A stretch of DNA of 64,000 nt from an uncultured Candidatus Saccharibacteria bacterium (lineage in GTDB: Bacteria; Patescibacteriota; Saccharimonadia; Saccharimonadales; Saccharimonadaceae), in assembly GCA_938046735.1 (NCBI GenBank), contig CALIXF010000003.1, positions 62,001 to 126,000 of the forward strand, in the 5' to 3' direction. The notes below the pieces were generated by a model. The model was not told the origin of the DNA, did no database searches, and saw nothing but the letters and a program-made list of their open reading frames with translations. Positions 44,106 through 51,343 of this stretch are shown here, piece by piece (within the stretch, counting starts at the first letter, position 1; every line of letters begins with the position of its first letter). A program made the position numbers and the translations under genes.

Positions 44106-44987
44106 ATGAAACAAAAGATTAGAATTGCGGGAATGATTCGGAAGGCGGATCATTTTTTGGTGCTGAAGAGAAATAGTGGCAGAGCTTTTAATCCGCCGGT
44201 TTGGGAATTGCCTGTTTGTAAAATTCGATTTGGGGAGCAGCCAGAAGAGGCGATCGCGCGTTTAGTGGACGAGGAATTGTCGTTGAATGTTAAGAAAGTG
44301 AAGATTAGAGACGTAATTACTTTTACAGAGTATATGGATAATTCAAAGGTCTATAGTCTATATATCATATATGATATAGATATTGAAGATAATGAGAATA
44401 GTAGAGTTCAACTTAGCGATAAATATTCGGCATATAAATTTTTAGGTTTTAGTGATGATGTTTTTGCTGGTCTAAGTTTTGATGAAGCCTCAGCGGCTGT
44501 ACTGGGAATAGAGCTCGGAAAAATCGGTAATAAACAAGTTGGAGATGTAACCGTAGGATTACGGGGTGTAGTAAATGGACCAATTATTTATACGGATGGT
44601 GGATCACGAGGGAATCCTGGCCCATCCGGAATTGGCTATGTGGTATATAACGAGGAGGGGCAAGAATTGAAGCGTGGTGGTGAATTCATCGGCTTTGCCA
44701 CTTCAAGGGTAGCTGAATATTATGCGCTTAAAGAGGGTTGTGAACAGGCGATTGAATTAGGGTTTAAAACCGTACGCTTTGTATCTGATAATTTAATGAT
44801 GGTTAATCAGATGAATGGAATTTACCAGGTTAAAAATAATGATATTTTACCAATTTATAATGATATAAATAAATTAATTCAAAAGTTTGATGCGGTAGCA
44901 TTTACGCATGTGAAACGAGAACGAAATACAATTGCAGATAGAGAAGCGAATAAGGCAATTGATAGGCATTTTGGACTAAATAAATGA
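44106..44987 (+). CDS. Nudix-RNase HI fusion protein
   Basis: 293 residues. N-terminal Nudix fold (about 1-135) with FLVLKRNSG and PPVWELPVCKIRFGEQPEEA followed by RLVDEELSLN, a partly degenerate Nudix box (the RE pair is RL). The C-terminal RNase HI domain (about 155-293) has IYTDGGSRGNPGP, RVAEYYAL, FVSDNLMM and ADREANKA, so all four carboxylates are present. A second RNase HI besides the gene at 12838. No Shine-Dalgarno site; a GTG 6 nt upstream is an alternative start. Confidence 0.82.
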   Translation: MKQKIRIAGMIRKADHFLVLKRNSGRAFNPPVWELPVCKIRFGEQPEEAIARLVDEELSLNVKKVKIRDVITFTEYMDNSKVYSLYIIYDIDIEDNENSRVQLSDKYSAYKFLGFSDDVFAGLSFDEASAAVLGIELGKIGNKQVGDVTVGLRGVVNGPIIYTDGGSRGNPGPSGIGYVVYNEEGQELKRGGEFIGFATSRVAEYYALKEGCEQAIELGFKTVRFVSDNLMMVNQMNGIYQVKNNDILPIYNDINKLIQKFDAVAFTHVKRERNTIADREANKAIDRHFGLNK

Positions 44988-45071
44988 TTCGAGAATGTAA
45001 TTATTGGTTTTTTGCTATTTTCTAATTAATCTGGTAAGGCTAGATTTTGGTGATAATTTGTGATAGGATAA

Positions 45072-45484
45072 TCAGGAGTCTGCAAGACAGTCGCTTGATT
45101 TTTATCAAGAGGAAAGTCCGGGCAGCATAGAACGCAGTAGTCGTTAACGGCGACCGTTTGAACGTTTAGAAATATAGAAATATATCAAAAAACTTAAAAA
45201 TAGGGAAAGTGCCACAGAGACAATACCGCCTTCGGGTAAGGGTGAAAAGTGTGGGGTAAGAGCTCACGGCGTGCTATGGTGACATAGACGATGGTAAACC
45301 CTACTGGCTGCAAGGAGTGCTAGAAAACCTTTGTTCGGGGATGCACGCTCACCGCTTGAGTATTTTGGCAACAAAATACCTAGATAGATGACTGTCGACT
45401 TACCTAATGTCTCCTCTATTATGGTTATCTTGTGATAGGGAATCGATAAACCGTAAGTTACAGAACCCGGCTTATTAAAGACTT
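45072..45484 (+). ncRNA. rnpB: RNase P RNA
   Basis: Catalytic RNA that trims tRNA 5' ends. Conserved P4 strands are seen at both ends: GAGGAAAGTCCGGGC (from 45109) and ACAGAACCCGGCTTA (45460-45474). GACAGTCGCTT near the 5' end and the AGTC/GACT closing helix bound it. About 410 nt, type A-like. TG-A-TAGGAT at 45061-45068 region is a likely -10. Exact ends are uncertain by a few nt. Confidence 0.95.
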
Positions 45485-45515
45485 AAAAAATAGACTCGGT
45501 AAGAGTCTATTTTTT
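45485..45515. terminator. Bidirectional terminator of rnpB and the infC operon
   Basis: 13-bp stem AAAAAATAGACTC / GAGTCTATTTTTT with loop GGTAA between the convergent rnpB and rpmB. Confidence 0.92.
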
Positions 45516-45527
45516 ATTTACCTGTTT

Positions 45528-45719
45528 CTATTTAAGAAAACCTTTTTTCTTGAGAGTACGAATAGCAGCAGCGCTAACGTTAAGACGAATCTTTTTGCCA
45601 TCAATGACGAGGGTTTTCTTTTGAATATTTGGTTTAAATACTTTACGGGTTTTGTGTTGGGAAAATGAGACGTTATGTCCGTACATCTTGCCTTTGCCAG
45701 TAATTTCACAAATAGCCAT
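45528..45719 (-). CDS. rpmB: Ribosomal protein bL28
   Basis: 63 residues: [31 protein letters not shown] and AAIRTLKKKGFL are standard L28. Large-subunit protein. Last gene of infC-rpmI-rplT-rpmB; its ATG overlaps the rplT stop (TAATG). L28 in this operon is unusual, since it is often beside rpmG elsewhere. Confidence 0.95.
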   Translation of the reverse strand: MAICEITGKGKMYGHNVSFSQHKTRKVFKPNIQKKTLVIDGKKIRLNVSAAAIRTLKKKGFLK

Positions 45720-46072
45720 TACTTATTCTCCTGTTTAGCTTTTTCAACAATAGCTTTGAAGGCAATAGGCTGATTGACTGCGAGTTCAGCGAGGATCTTG
45801 CGGTCAATATTAATGTTTTGCTTCTTCATGAGATTAATAAGTTGAGAATAACTTAAACCAAGTTCACGAGAAGCATTGTTAATACGGGTGATCCATAGTG
45901 CGCGGAGATCACGTTTGCGATTGCGACGATCACGGTAAGCGTAACGTAGGGCCTTGATCACACCTTGTTTAGCAAGGCGGAAGCTACGAGTACGATAATG
46001 TTGCATACCCTTAGCAGCGGCTAGGATTTTTTTGTGTTTTGCGCGTGCAGCGACACCTCTTTTGATTCTCAT
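45719..46072 (-). CDS. rplT: Ribosomal protein bL20
   Basis: 117 residues, very basic: [65 protein letters not shown]. Early 50S assembly protein, and in other bacteria the translational repressor of the rpmI-rplT message. 2 nt after rpmI. Confidence 0.97.
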   Translation of the reverse strand: MRIKRGVAARAKHKKILAAAKGMQHYRTRSFRLAKQGVIKALRYAYRDRRNRKRDLRALWITRINNASRELGLSYSQLINLMKKQNINIDRKILAELAVNQPIAFKAIVEKAKQENK

Positions 46073-46074
46073 AA

Positions 46075-46269
46075 TTAAACTCCTAATGCGCTCTTAATGT
46101 TTTTAGCAATTTTACCTTCGACTGCACCAGCAGTTTTCATATTGCGTTTCCTAGCTTTGGATTTCTTTGCAAGGATATGGTTACCGAAAGCACGTTCGCG
46201 AATTAATTTGCCGGTACCGGAAATTTTAATTCGTTTTGCAGTGCCTTTGTGAGTTTTTAACTTAGGCAT
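46075..46269 (-). CDS. rpmI: Ribosomal protein bL35
   Basis: 64 residues: [21 protein letters not shown] and [25 protein letters not shown] precedes the ATG. Between infC and here lie about 105 nt without a gene. Confidence 0.96.
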   Translation of the reverse strand: MPKLKTHKGTAKRIKISGTGKLIRERAFGNHILAKKSKARKRNMKTAGAVEGKIAKNIKSALGV

Positions 46270-46375
46270 AGGTTTTCCTTTAGTTGTAGTTAATATTTGT
46301 GTTCAGAAAATAAATTATCTTTTGAATAATATATTCCGAACAGATGTGCGATCAGAGAGCCTTGGAAGTAGGAAA

Positions 46376-46897
46376 TTACTTCTTTCGTACTCCGACTGAT
46401 AGATTACGTCCAGCGAATTGAGGTTTACCTTCAACGATTGCTACTTCGGCTAACTCAGTAAGAATTCGATCTAATAAAGTAGAGCCAAGCTCTTTGTGGG
46501 CAAGTTCGCGTCCGCGAAAAGTGATCATGATTTTACAATGATCCCCGTCGTCGAGAAAACTCTTAATTTTGCGGATTTTAATATTGAGGTCATTGTCACT
46601 AATTTTGAGGCCAATCTTCATTTGTTTAAGCTCAGATTGTTTCTCGCGAGCTTTTTTACGATTTTTGGCTTCTTCTTTCATCTTCTGGTATTGAAATTTA
46701 CCCCAGTCGATGATTCTGACAACAGGAGGATTTGCGTTTCCAGCAATTTCAACTAGATCAACGCCATTTTCTCTTGCAAGGAGTTGAGCTTCACGGCTTG
46801 ACATGATGCCAAGTTGCTCTCCATTAGTTCCAATAACTCGCACAGATTCATAACGGATTTCTCCATTGATTTTTGTACGTGAATTTTTGATACTAAT
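46376..46897 (-). CDS. infC: Translation initiation factor IF-3 with AUU start
   Basis: 173 residues. The N-domain begins NGEIRYESVRVIG, then GEQLGIMSSREAQ and VRIIDWGKFQYQ; the C-domain has KQMKIGLKISDNDL and IMITFRGRELAH. The first ATG/GTG-type codon (GTG, plus 46843) would cut off the conserved NGEIR segment. An ATT codon at plus 46897-46895, 5 nt behind AGAAAGGA, gives the complete factor. AUU is also the start of infC in E. coli, where it lets IF-3 repress itself. Confidence 0.92.
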   Translation of the reverse strand: MSIKNSRTKINGEIRYESVRVIGTNGEQLGIMSSREAQLLARENGVDLVEIAGNANPPVVRIIDWGKFQYQKMKEEAKNRKKAREKQSELKQMKIGLKISDNDLNIKIRKIKSFLDDGDHCKIMITFRGRELAHKELGSTLLDRILTELAEVAIVEGKPQFAGRNLSVGVRKK

Positions 46898-46929
46898 GGC
46901 AGTCCTTTCTTTTAACCTTAACAGCTTGG

Positions 46930-46958
46930 ATTATATCAAGAATAACTGAGATAATCAA
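46930..46958 (-). promoter_or_regulatory. infC operon promoter
   Basis: Minus strand TTGATT (plus 46953-46958), 17-bp spacer, TG-A-TATAAT (plus 46930-46935). Leader of about 25 nt holds the AGAAAGGA site. Confidence 0.85.
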
Positions 46959-46984
46959 GGGGGTGAGGGGGTCAGGATGATGTT

Positions 46985-48520
46985 TTATGATTGATTAAAA
47001 CTAATAGCTTCTGAGAGGTGTTGAATTTTAATATCGGTAGAAGAATCAAGATCAGCGATAGTACGAGAAAGACGAATGATTTTAAGAAGAGAACGGGCTG
47101 AAAGGTGAAGTTGACTGGAGGCTTGTTCGAGATGTCTTTGGGCAGATTTAGAGAGCTGTATAAAATTTGTGACTTGGGAAGAAGATAGGATACCGTTATA
47201 GAGTTGGTCTGTTTGATAACGAGATTTTTGGCGATCTATGGCTTGTTGTATAGATTTTTTAAGATTTTGGTGGGTAAAGGGACTAATCTCTGCTTGTTTA
47301 GGGGTGTGGATATTGAATTGTTCAAGTATTTTTTGATTACCTAAATAGGAGACGTGAACTTTGATATCAATTCGATCAAGAATTGGGCCGCTAATTCTTT
47401 TTTGATAATGTTGAATTTCGTTGGTGGTGCAGGTACAATTTTTAATTTGACTACCATAAAAACCACAAGGGCAGGGATTCATGGTGGCGACTAGGATAAA
47501 ATTGGCGGGATAGGTGACTTTTTGTTTAGTTCTGGCAATCGTGATTTGACGATCTTCAAGTGGTTGCCTGAGAGCCTCAAGGACTTGATGTGAAAATTCT
47601 GGCAGCTCATCTAGAAAAAGAACACCATGATGTGCGAGGGAAATTTCTCCTGGTATGATAGGAGTTCCACCACCGATAATAGAGCAGGCGGAACTGCTAT
47701 GATGAGGTGAGCGAAGGGGACGAATATTGATAGAATTTAGAGTACTAGACAACTCGTTGAGTTTAGTTATTTCTAGTAGTTCTTTTGGAGTAGGTGGAGG
47801 AAGAAGAGATGGAATTGCTTTAGCGAGAAGTGTTTTACCACTACCAGGAGGACCACTAAAAAGAATATTATGATGACCTGCTAGGGCAAGAACGAGAGCG
47901 CGTTTAGCGAAATTAAGACCATGGATATGATCGATTGTAACATTGAACTGCTGAGAGTGCGCAACAATAGATGATTGATATGTGGAAGAATTAATAGAGA
48001 TAATAGATGTTTGGTTTTTGAGATGAAGAAAAACTTGTTGAAGGCTTTTAACTGGGTAAATTTTAATATCACCAACAATAGCGGCGGAGTTTAAATTTTC
48101 ATATGGGATAAAAACTTCAGTGAAGCCAGCATTTTTAGCAGATTCAACAATATTGATAATGCCATGTACTGGACGAATATTACCACCAAGAGACAATTCG
48201 CCTACAAAAAATTTGTTTGTAATGTCCAATCCGGTTAGTTGCTTACTGGCGGCGAGAATAGCGATGGCGATTGGAAGATCAAGCGTAGAGCCGGTTTTAA
48301 TAAGATTAGCTGGAGCAAGATTGATCGTTACTTTTTGAAGTGGAAAAGTAAGATTGGAGTTTTGAATAGCACTACGGACACGATCTTTTGATTCAAGAAT
48401 AGTTTTATCACCCATACCAACGAGATTAAAAGTTGGAAGTCCCTTAGTGAGACTAGCCTCGACTTCAATAATTTTACCATTATAACCATGAGGGATGGCA
48501 GAGTATACTTTTGTTATCAT
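46985..48520 (-). CDS. comM: YifB/ComM-family Mg-chelatase-like ATPase
   Basis: 511 residues. An N-terminal Lon-protease-like substrate fold (about 1-165), AAA+ core with Walker A GPPGSGKTLLAKAI (about 218), HHSSSACSIIGGG, Walker B VLFLDELPEF, FILVATMNPCPCGFYG and a C-terminal lid (SARSLLKIIRLSRTIADL). In Vibrio ComM is a hexameric helicase that promotes branch migration during natural transformation. With pilus genes nearby this suggests competence, by inference. Minus-strand TATAGT-like box just before the ATG. Confidence 0.88.
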   Translation of the reverse strand: MITKVYSAIPHGYNGKIIEVEASLTKGLPTFNLVGMGDKTILESKDRVRSAIQNSNLTFPLQKVTINLAPANLIKTGSTLDLPIAIAILAASKQLTGLDITNKFFVGELSLGGNIRPVHGIINIVESAKNAGFTEVFIPYENLNSAAIVGDIKIYPVKSLQQVFLHLKNQTSIISINSSTYQSSIVAHSQQFNVTIDHIHGLNFAKRALVLALAGHHNILFSGPPGSGKTLLAKAIPSLLPPPTPKELLEITKLNELSSTLNSINIRPLRSPHHSSSACSIIGGGTPIIPGEISLAHHGVLFLDELPEFSHQVLEALRQPLEDRQITIARTKQKVTYPANFILVATMNPCPCGFYGSQIKNCTCTTNEIQHYQKRISGPILDRIDIKVHVSYLGNQKILEQFNIHTPKQAEISPFTHQNLKKSIQQAIDRQKSRYQTDQLYNGILSSSQVTNFIQLSKSAQRHLEQASSQLHLSARSLLKIIRLSRTIADLDSSTDIKIQHLSEAISFNQS

Positions 48521-48614
48521 AATTTCACTATAATTAGAGAGTCTGTAAAAGTCGAAGAATATGCGTATTTTGAATAAATTTTAAAAAATATTTTATGCTT
48601 TTAAGGGTAGAAAA

Positions 48615-48650
48615 ATATTTTGCTTATGATTGATATTTTGCTTATGATAT
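48615..48650. repeat. Tandem ATATTTTGCTTATGAT pair upstream of tmRNA
   Basis: Two copies of the 16-mer, 48615-48630 and 48633-48648, 18 bp apart. A very similar pair lies at 59393-59427. Confidence 0.6.
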
Positions 48651-48678
48651 AAAATTGAAAAAAATGATACTGATGTGT

Positions 48679-48684
48679 TAAAAT
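48679..48684 (+). promoter_or_regulatory. tmRNA promoter -10
   Basis: TG-T-TAAAAT, 10 nt before the tmRNA 5' end. Confidence 0.7.
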
Positions 48685-48694
48685 ATGAGCAGTT

Positions 48695-49047
48695 GGGGCT
48701 GACAAAGCTTAGACGGATTATTAACAGATATCAGGCATGACGATTGATACCGTAAGTATTAAATAAGTGAAGAAACAACTTCAAAACATGTGCTTTACGC
48801 ACCTGTTTACGCCTAAATATTTATAGGCCGGTTTAGATTTAGCTTCTCGGAAGATCTAAATTGTTATAAAAAAGAGAATAGGGGCGGTTAAGTGACGAGA
48901 ATTGCCTAGAAAATTTAGTCATGGGTTTTAGTAGTTTTGTTCTATTGTCGCTACTAGAAGTAACCAAGATGAAACAAGGAACTATGCATGTAGAATGATA
49001 TCATGGAGATTTTTCGGACCCGGAGGCAGTATCCGGCAGCTCCACCA
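48695..49047 (+). ncRNA. ssrA: Transfer-messenger RNA
   Basis: Rescues stalled ribosomes and tags the unfinished protein. The 5' GGGGCTG pairs with CAGCTCC before the encoded ACCA; GACGGATT and GGACCC near the ends match tmRNA consensus. A TAAGT followed by GAA (48769) resembles the resume site; the frame reads EETTSKHVLYAPVYA then TAA at 48814-48816. The T-arm stem CCGGA/TCCGG carries loop GGCAGTA, not the standard TTCRANY. Confidence 0.95.
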
Positions 49048-49065
49048 GAAATTGAAAAAGATGAT

Positions 49066-49092
49066 AAAAAAGGCACCTCTGGTGTCTTTTTT
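49066..49092 (+). terminator. tmRNA terminator
   Basis: AAAAAAGGCACC-TCT-GGTGTCTTTTTT, 12-bp stem with one wobble. Confidence 0.92.
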
Positions 49093-49164
49093 AAATACAG
49101 AGATTAATTGGTTGTGGGTGTGGAAAAGAATGAGAAAAATATAAATATTTTATTCAAAAAGTTG

Positions 49165-49193
49165 TTGACATAAGCGAAATAGAGCAGTAATAT
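49165..49193 (+). promoter_or_regulatory. Strong promoter of an orphan sRNA
   Basis: TTGACA (49165-49170), 17-bp spacer, TAATAT (49188-49193). It is the only perfect -35 besides the 16S promoter. Confidence 0.85.
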
Positions 49194-49199
49194 AGAGGT

Positions 49200-49312
49200 A
49201 GCTTTTGAATAAAAAAATTATTCAAAGCCAAAAACAAACAATATAGCCAAAAAACTCCACACTCTATAAGAAAAGTCGGCATTCCTCGCAGTTTGGCCGA
49301 CTTTCTTTTTTT
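49200..49312 (+). ncRNA. Candidate small RNA, about 112 nt
   Basis: Begins 7 nt after the -10. A 5' hairpin (GCTTTTGAATAA 49201-49212 with TTATTCAAAGC 49218-49228), then an unpaired A/C-rich stretch of about 43 nt, then a terminator (AAAGTCGGC 49272-49280 with GCCGACTTT 49296-49304, followed by a T-run). No open frame or ribosome site is seen. The A/C-rich linker looks like a place for base pairing with target mRNAs. Class unknown; neither 6S nor SRP features are present. Confidence 0.7.
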
Positions 49313-49886
49313 ATATAAAAATGTTTATGGTGTATTTACGATACATGAGTATGCTTTTAGATTGGGGCTTTTATTTTTATATTCTACTTGATGATAAGGA
49401 CTACTAAAACGAGGTATATAGTCTTTCATTTTTAGAGTTTTATGATTATGTACTAGGATGAATTATTTTTTGATTGATGATGTGTGATACGGACAATTTT
49501 CTAGTTAAATTTGTGTAAGCAAAATGTATGTCAATTCTGAAAGAAATATTTATTTTTAGAAAAATATAAGTAGGGAAAAATATATAGGAAGATTTTTTTG
49601 AAGACTTAATTTTATAAATCTATTTGCAAAATATCGGCTCAGCGATAAATAAAATATTTTAGTTGAAATGACTTTTTAGTATGTTTGTTGTAAAAAATAT
49701 TGAAAAGAAAATAAGTCTCTGTTGTATTAATTTGAAGTTAAAGTTACAACAATATAAAGAAAAATATGATTTTGTTGTGATAATAACAATATATTAATTT
49801 ATGAGTATATGAATATTTTATAGAGGAAAATAATATTTTATTTAACAACGTTGTGTTAAATACGTGGAAAATGTAAGAAAATATAC
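49313..49886. other. AT-rich gap with TTGTTGTRA motif cluster
   Basis: About 570 bp without a gene; no open frame with start signals is seen. It holds repeats of TTGTTGTRA: 49685-49693, the exact reverse complement at 49744-49752, and 49772-49780, plus a near-perfect 20-bp palindrome (TTTAACAACGTTGTGTTAAA) at 49841-49860. These look like binding sites of a regulator upstream of the structured RNA. Confidence 0.5.
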
Positions 49887-49915
49887 TTGATTAATAAAGG
49901 TGCTTATGATAGTAT
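49887..49915 (+). promoter_or_regulatory. Promoter of the large structured RNA
   Basis: TTGATT (49887-49892), 17-bp spacer, TG-A-TAGTAT (hexamer 49910-49915). Transcription would begin near 49921. Confidence 0.55.
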
Positions 49916-49920
49916 AAGAG

Positions 49921-50310
49921 TGTCGAAAGACGAACATAAAAATCAACAAATACAAAGATTGTGAGAATCTAAAATGTAAATTAAGAAGTTGGTTTTATGA
50001 ATACCTAGGCATATGAATTTATGCCTTAAGGATCATAAAAAATCGAAAGAGGGGATCGATTACAGACGGATGCCCCACTATACGTGGAGCGGTCAGTAGT
50101 CTAGGTGGTGATGGTTGCGGTATATTATTTATGTTTTAGCGCCGGATAACCACCCACCTGGATTCTAGGAGGGAGTACATTATTATAGTTAGCAGAAGCT
50201 AAGGCGAGAGGTGTTAAAAATAACCACTTACTTACATGACTAGATTTATAAAAGAAGATCTGGATGAGTATGACATAAATATAAGACCATAAATGTATGG
50301 ACTAGGTGTT
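49921..50310 (+). ncRNA. Candidate large structured RNA, about 390 nt, class unknown
   Basis: Stems found by eye: GTC-GAAA-GAC (49922-49931); AGATT/AATCT (49956-49970); a long hairpin of about 18 bp with small bulges (49993-50040, outer TTTTATGA/TCATAAAA, inner AGGCATA/TATGCCT); ATCGA/TCGAT (50042-50060) whose GGGG loop can pair with CCCC at 50073-50076; an extended hairpin of about 20 bp (50098-50164, outer CTAGGTGG/CCACCTGG); TTAGC-AGAA-GCTAA (50189-50202); an 8-bp hairpin (50209-50229); one at 50240-50263; CCATA-AATG-TATGG (50287-50300). No coding frame. The 3' end is unclear. Confidence 0.55.
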
Positions 50311-50359
50311 TTTTGGATAATTGGTGGTGTAAGAAAATAGATATATCGTTAGAATGACG

Positions 50360-50365
50360 TATAAT
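50360..50365 (+). promoter_or_regulatory. Promoter -10, leaderless gene at 50372
   Basis: TATAAT 6 nt before the ATG; the in-frame ATG at 50354 precedes the box and is rejected. Confidence 0.7.
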
Positions 50366-50371
50366 ATGCAT

Positions 50372-50731
50372 ATGGTAAATCGACTGATTTTGATTTTATC
50401 GTTAGTTGTTCTGTCAATTGTATTGGCAATTTTGTTTTTAACGTCACCAGCTACAATAGGGCCGCTAGGGATTTTATTTTTCTTTGTGTTGGTCTATTTT
50501 TTGTCATTTGGAGTTATTACTTTTTTTATGAAAATTTTTGTGAGGATTTTTTTTGCAAGAAGAGTAATGATTAAAAAGGACTATATTAATGCGGGGATTA
50601 TAGCAATTTTGCCAATAACAATACTGGTTCTGATTGCGTCGGGTGTAAGAAATTTGATTGTTTTGATACTAGGACCAATTTTATTAGTTGTGTTAAATGT
50701 TTTTTTGTTTACGAAAATTAGTGAAACTTAA
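50372..50731 (+). CDS. Small hydrophobic membrane protein, unknown
   Basis: 119 residues with about four membrane helices (4-25, 30-55, 72-92, 94-114) joined by short basic loops (FARRVMIKKDY). No family recognised. Start set by the promoter position. Confidence 0.65.
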   Translation: MVNRLILILSLVVLSIVLAILFLTSPATIGPLGILFFFVLVYFLSFGVITFFMKIFVRIFFARRVMIKKDYINAGIIAILPITILVLIASGVRNLIVLILGPILLVVLNVFLFTKISET

Positions 50732-50815
50732 ATCAAGATAAAGATATGTTGAATAAAATAATTAATTTACATAGATCTTGAGTAAAAATAGTACATAAAA
50801 ACAAAATGGATATGG

Positions 50816-50821
50816 TAAAAT
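50816..50821 (+). promoter_or_regulatory. Promoter -10, leaderless gene at 50828
   Basis: TATG-G-TAAAAT, 6 nt before the ATG. Confidence 0.65.
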
Positions 50822-50827
50822 AAGGCC

Positions 50828-51334
50828 ATGGATAATGGTAATGTTGGGCCGGGACAGATGATGGGGCAATGGAGCAATTTTGAGGCACCACAATATAACC
50901 CAAACCAAAGAAATGTGGACCCAATCTTGTCTCAAGAATCAATGGAGCAGGGGATTGAGCAGGGAGTCGAACAGTTACCAAATAATATGAATGTGATTAA
51001 TCAGGGGCCGTCAAATGCTTACGAAAATGCGATGGCTCTAGGAAATGCTGGCATAAATGCTACTGGATTTTTGACTGCCGATGAATCACCACAGGCACCA
51101 CTAGGAGAAGTGGTGACTGTTGGAAATTTAACCTATGACGATGAGGGTAGGGTTTTAGGGACAGATTTACCGAAAGCAAAAGATATGGATGGGTTGGAGC
51201 CAGAATTTGTGAAAGCGGTCAGTGAGGTGATGAAGATTAAAGACCCAAACGAGAAATATAAAAGAAAACGTGAACTTGCAGCAAAACTTTTGCTTGATCG
51301 TTATGGTCGAGTATTAGGTCAAGGTAACGAATAG
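50828..51334 (+). CDS. Hypothetical protein before the VirD4-like gene
   Basis: 168 residues, soluble. The first half is Asn/Gln/Gly/Pro-rich and probably disordered; the C-terminal 50 residues are helical and charged (EFVKAVSEVMKIKDPNEKY, KRELAAKLLLDRYG). No family recognised. It lies 9 nt before the VirD4-like gene and probably works with it. Confidence 0.65.
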   Translation: MDNGNVGPGQMMGQWSNFEAPQYNPNQRNVDPILSQESMEQGIEQGVEQLPNNMNVINQGPSNAYENAMALGNAGINATGFLTADESPQAPLGEVVTVGNLTYDDEGRVLGTDLPKAKDMDGLEPEFVKAVSEVMKIKDPNEKYKRKRELAAKLLLDRYGRVLGQGNE

Positions 51335-51343
51335 GGGAAAGAA

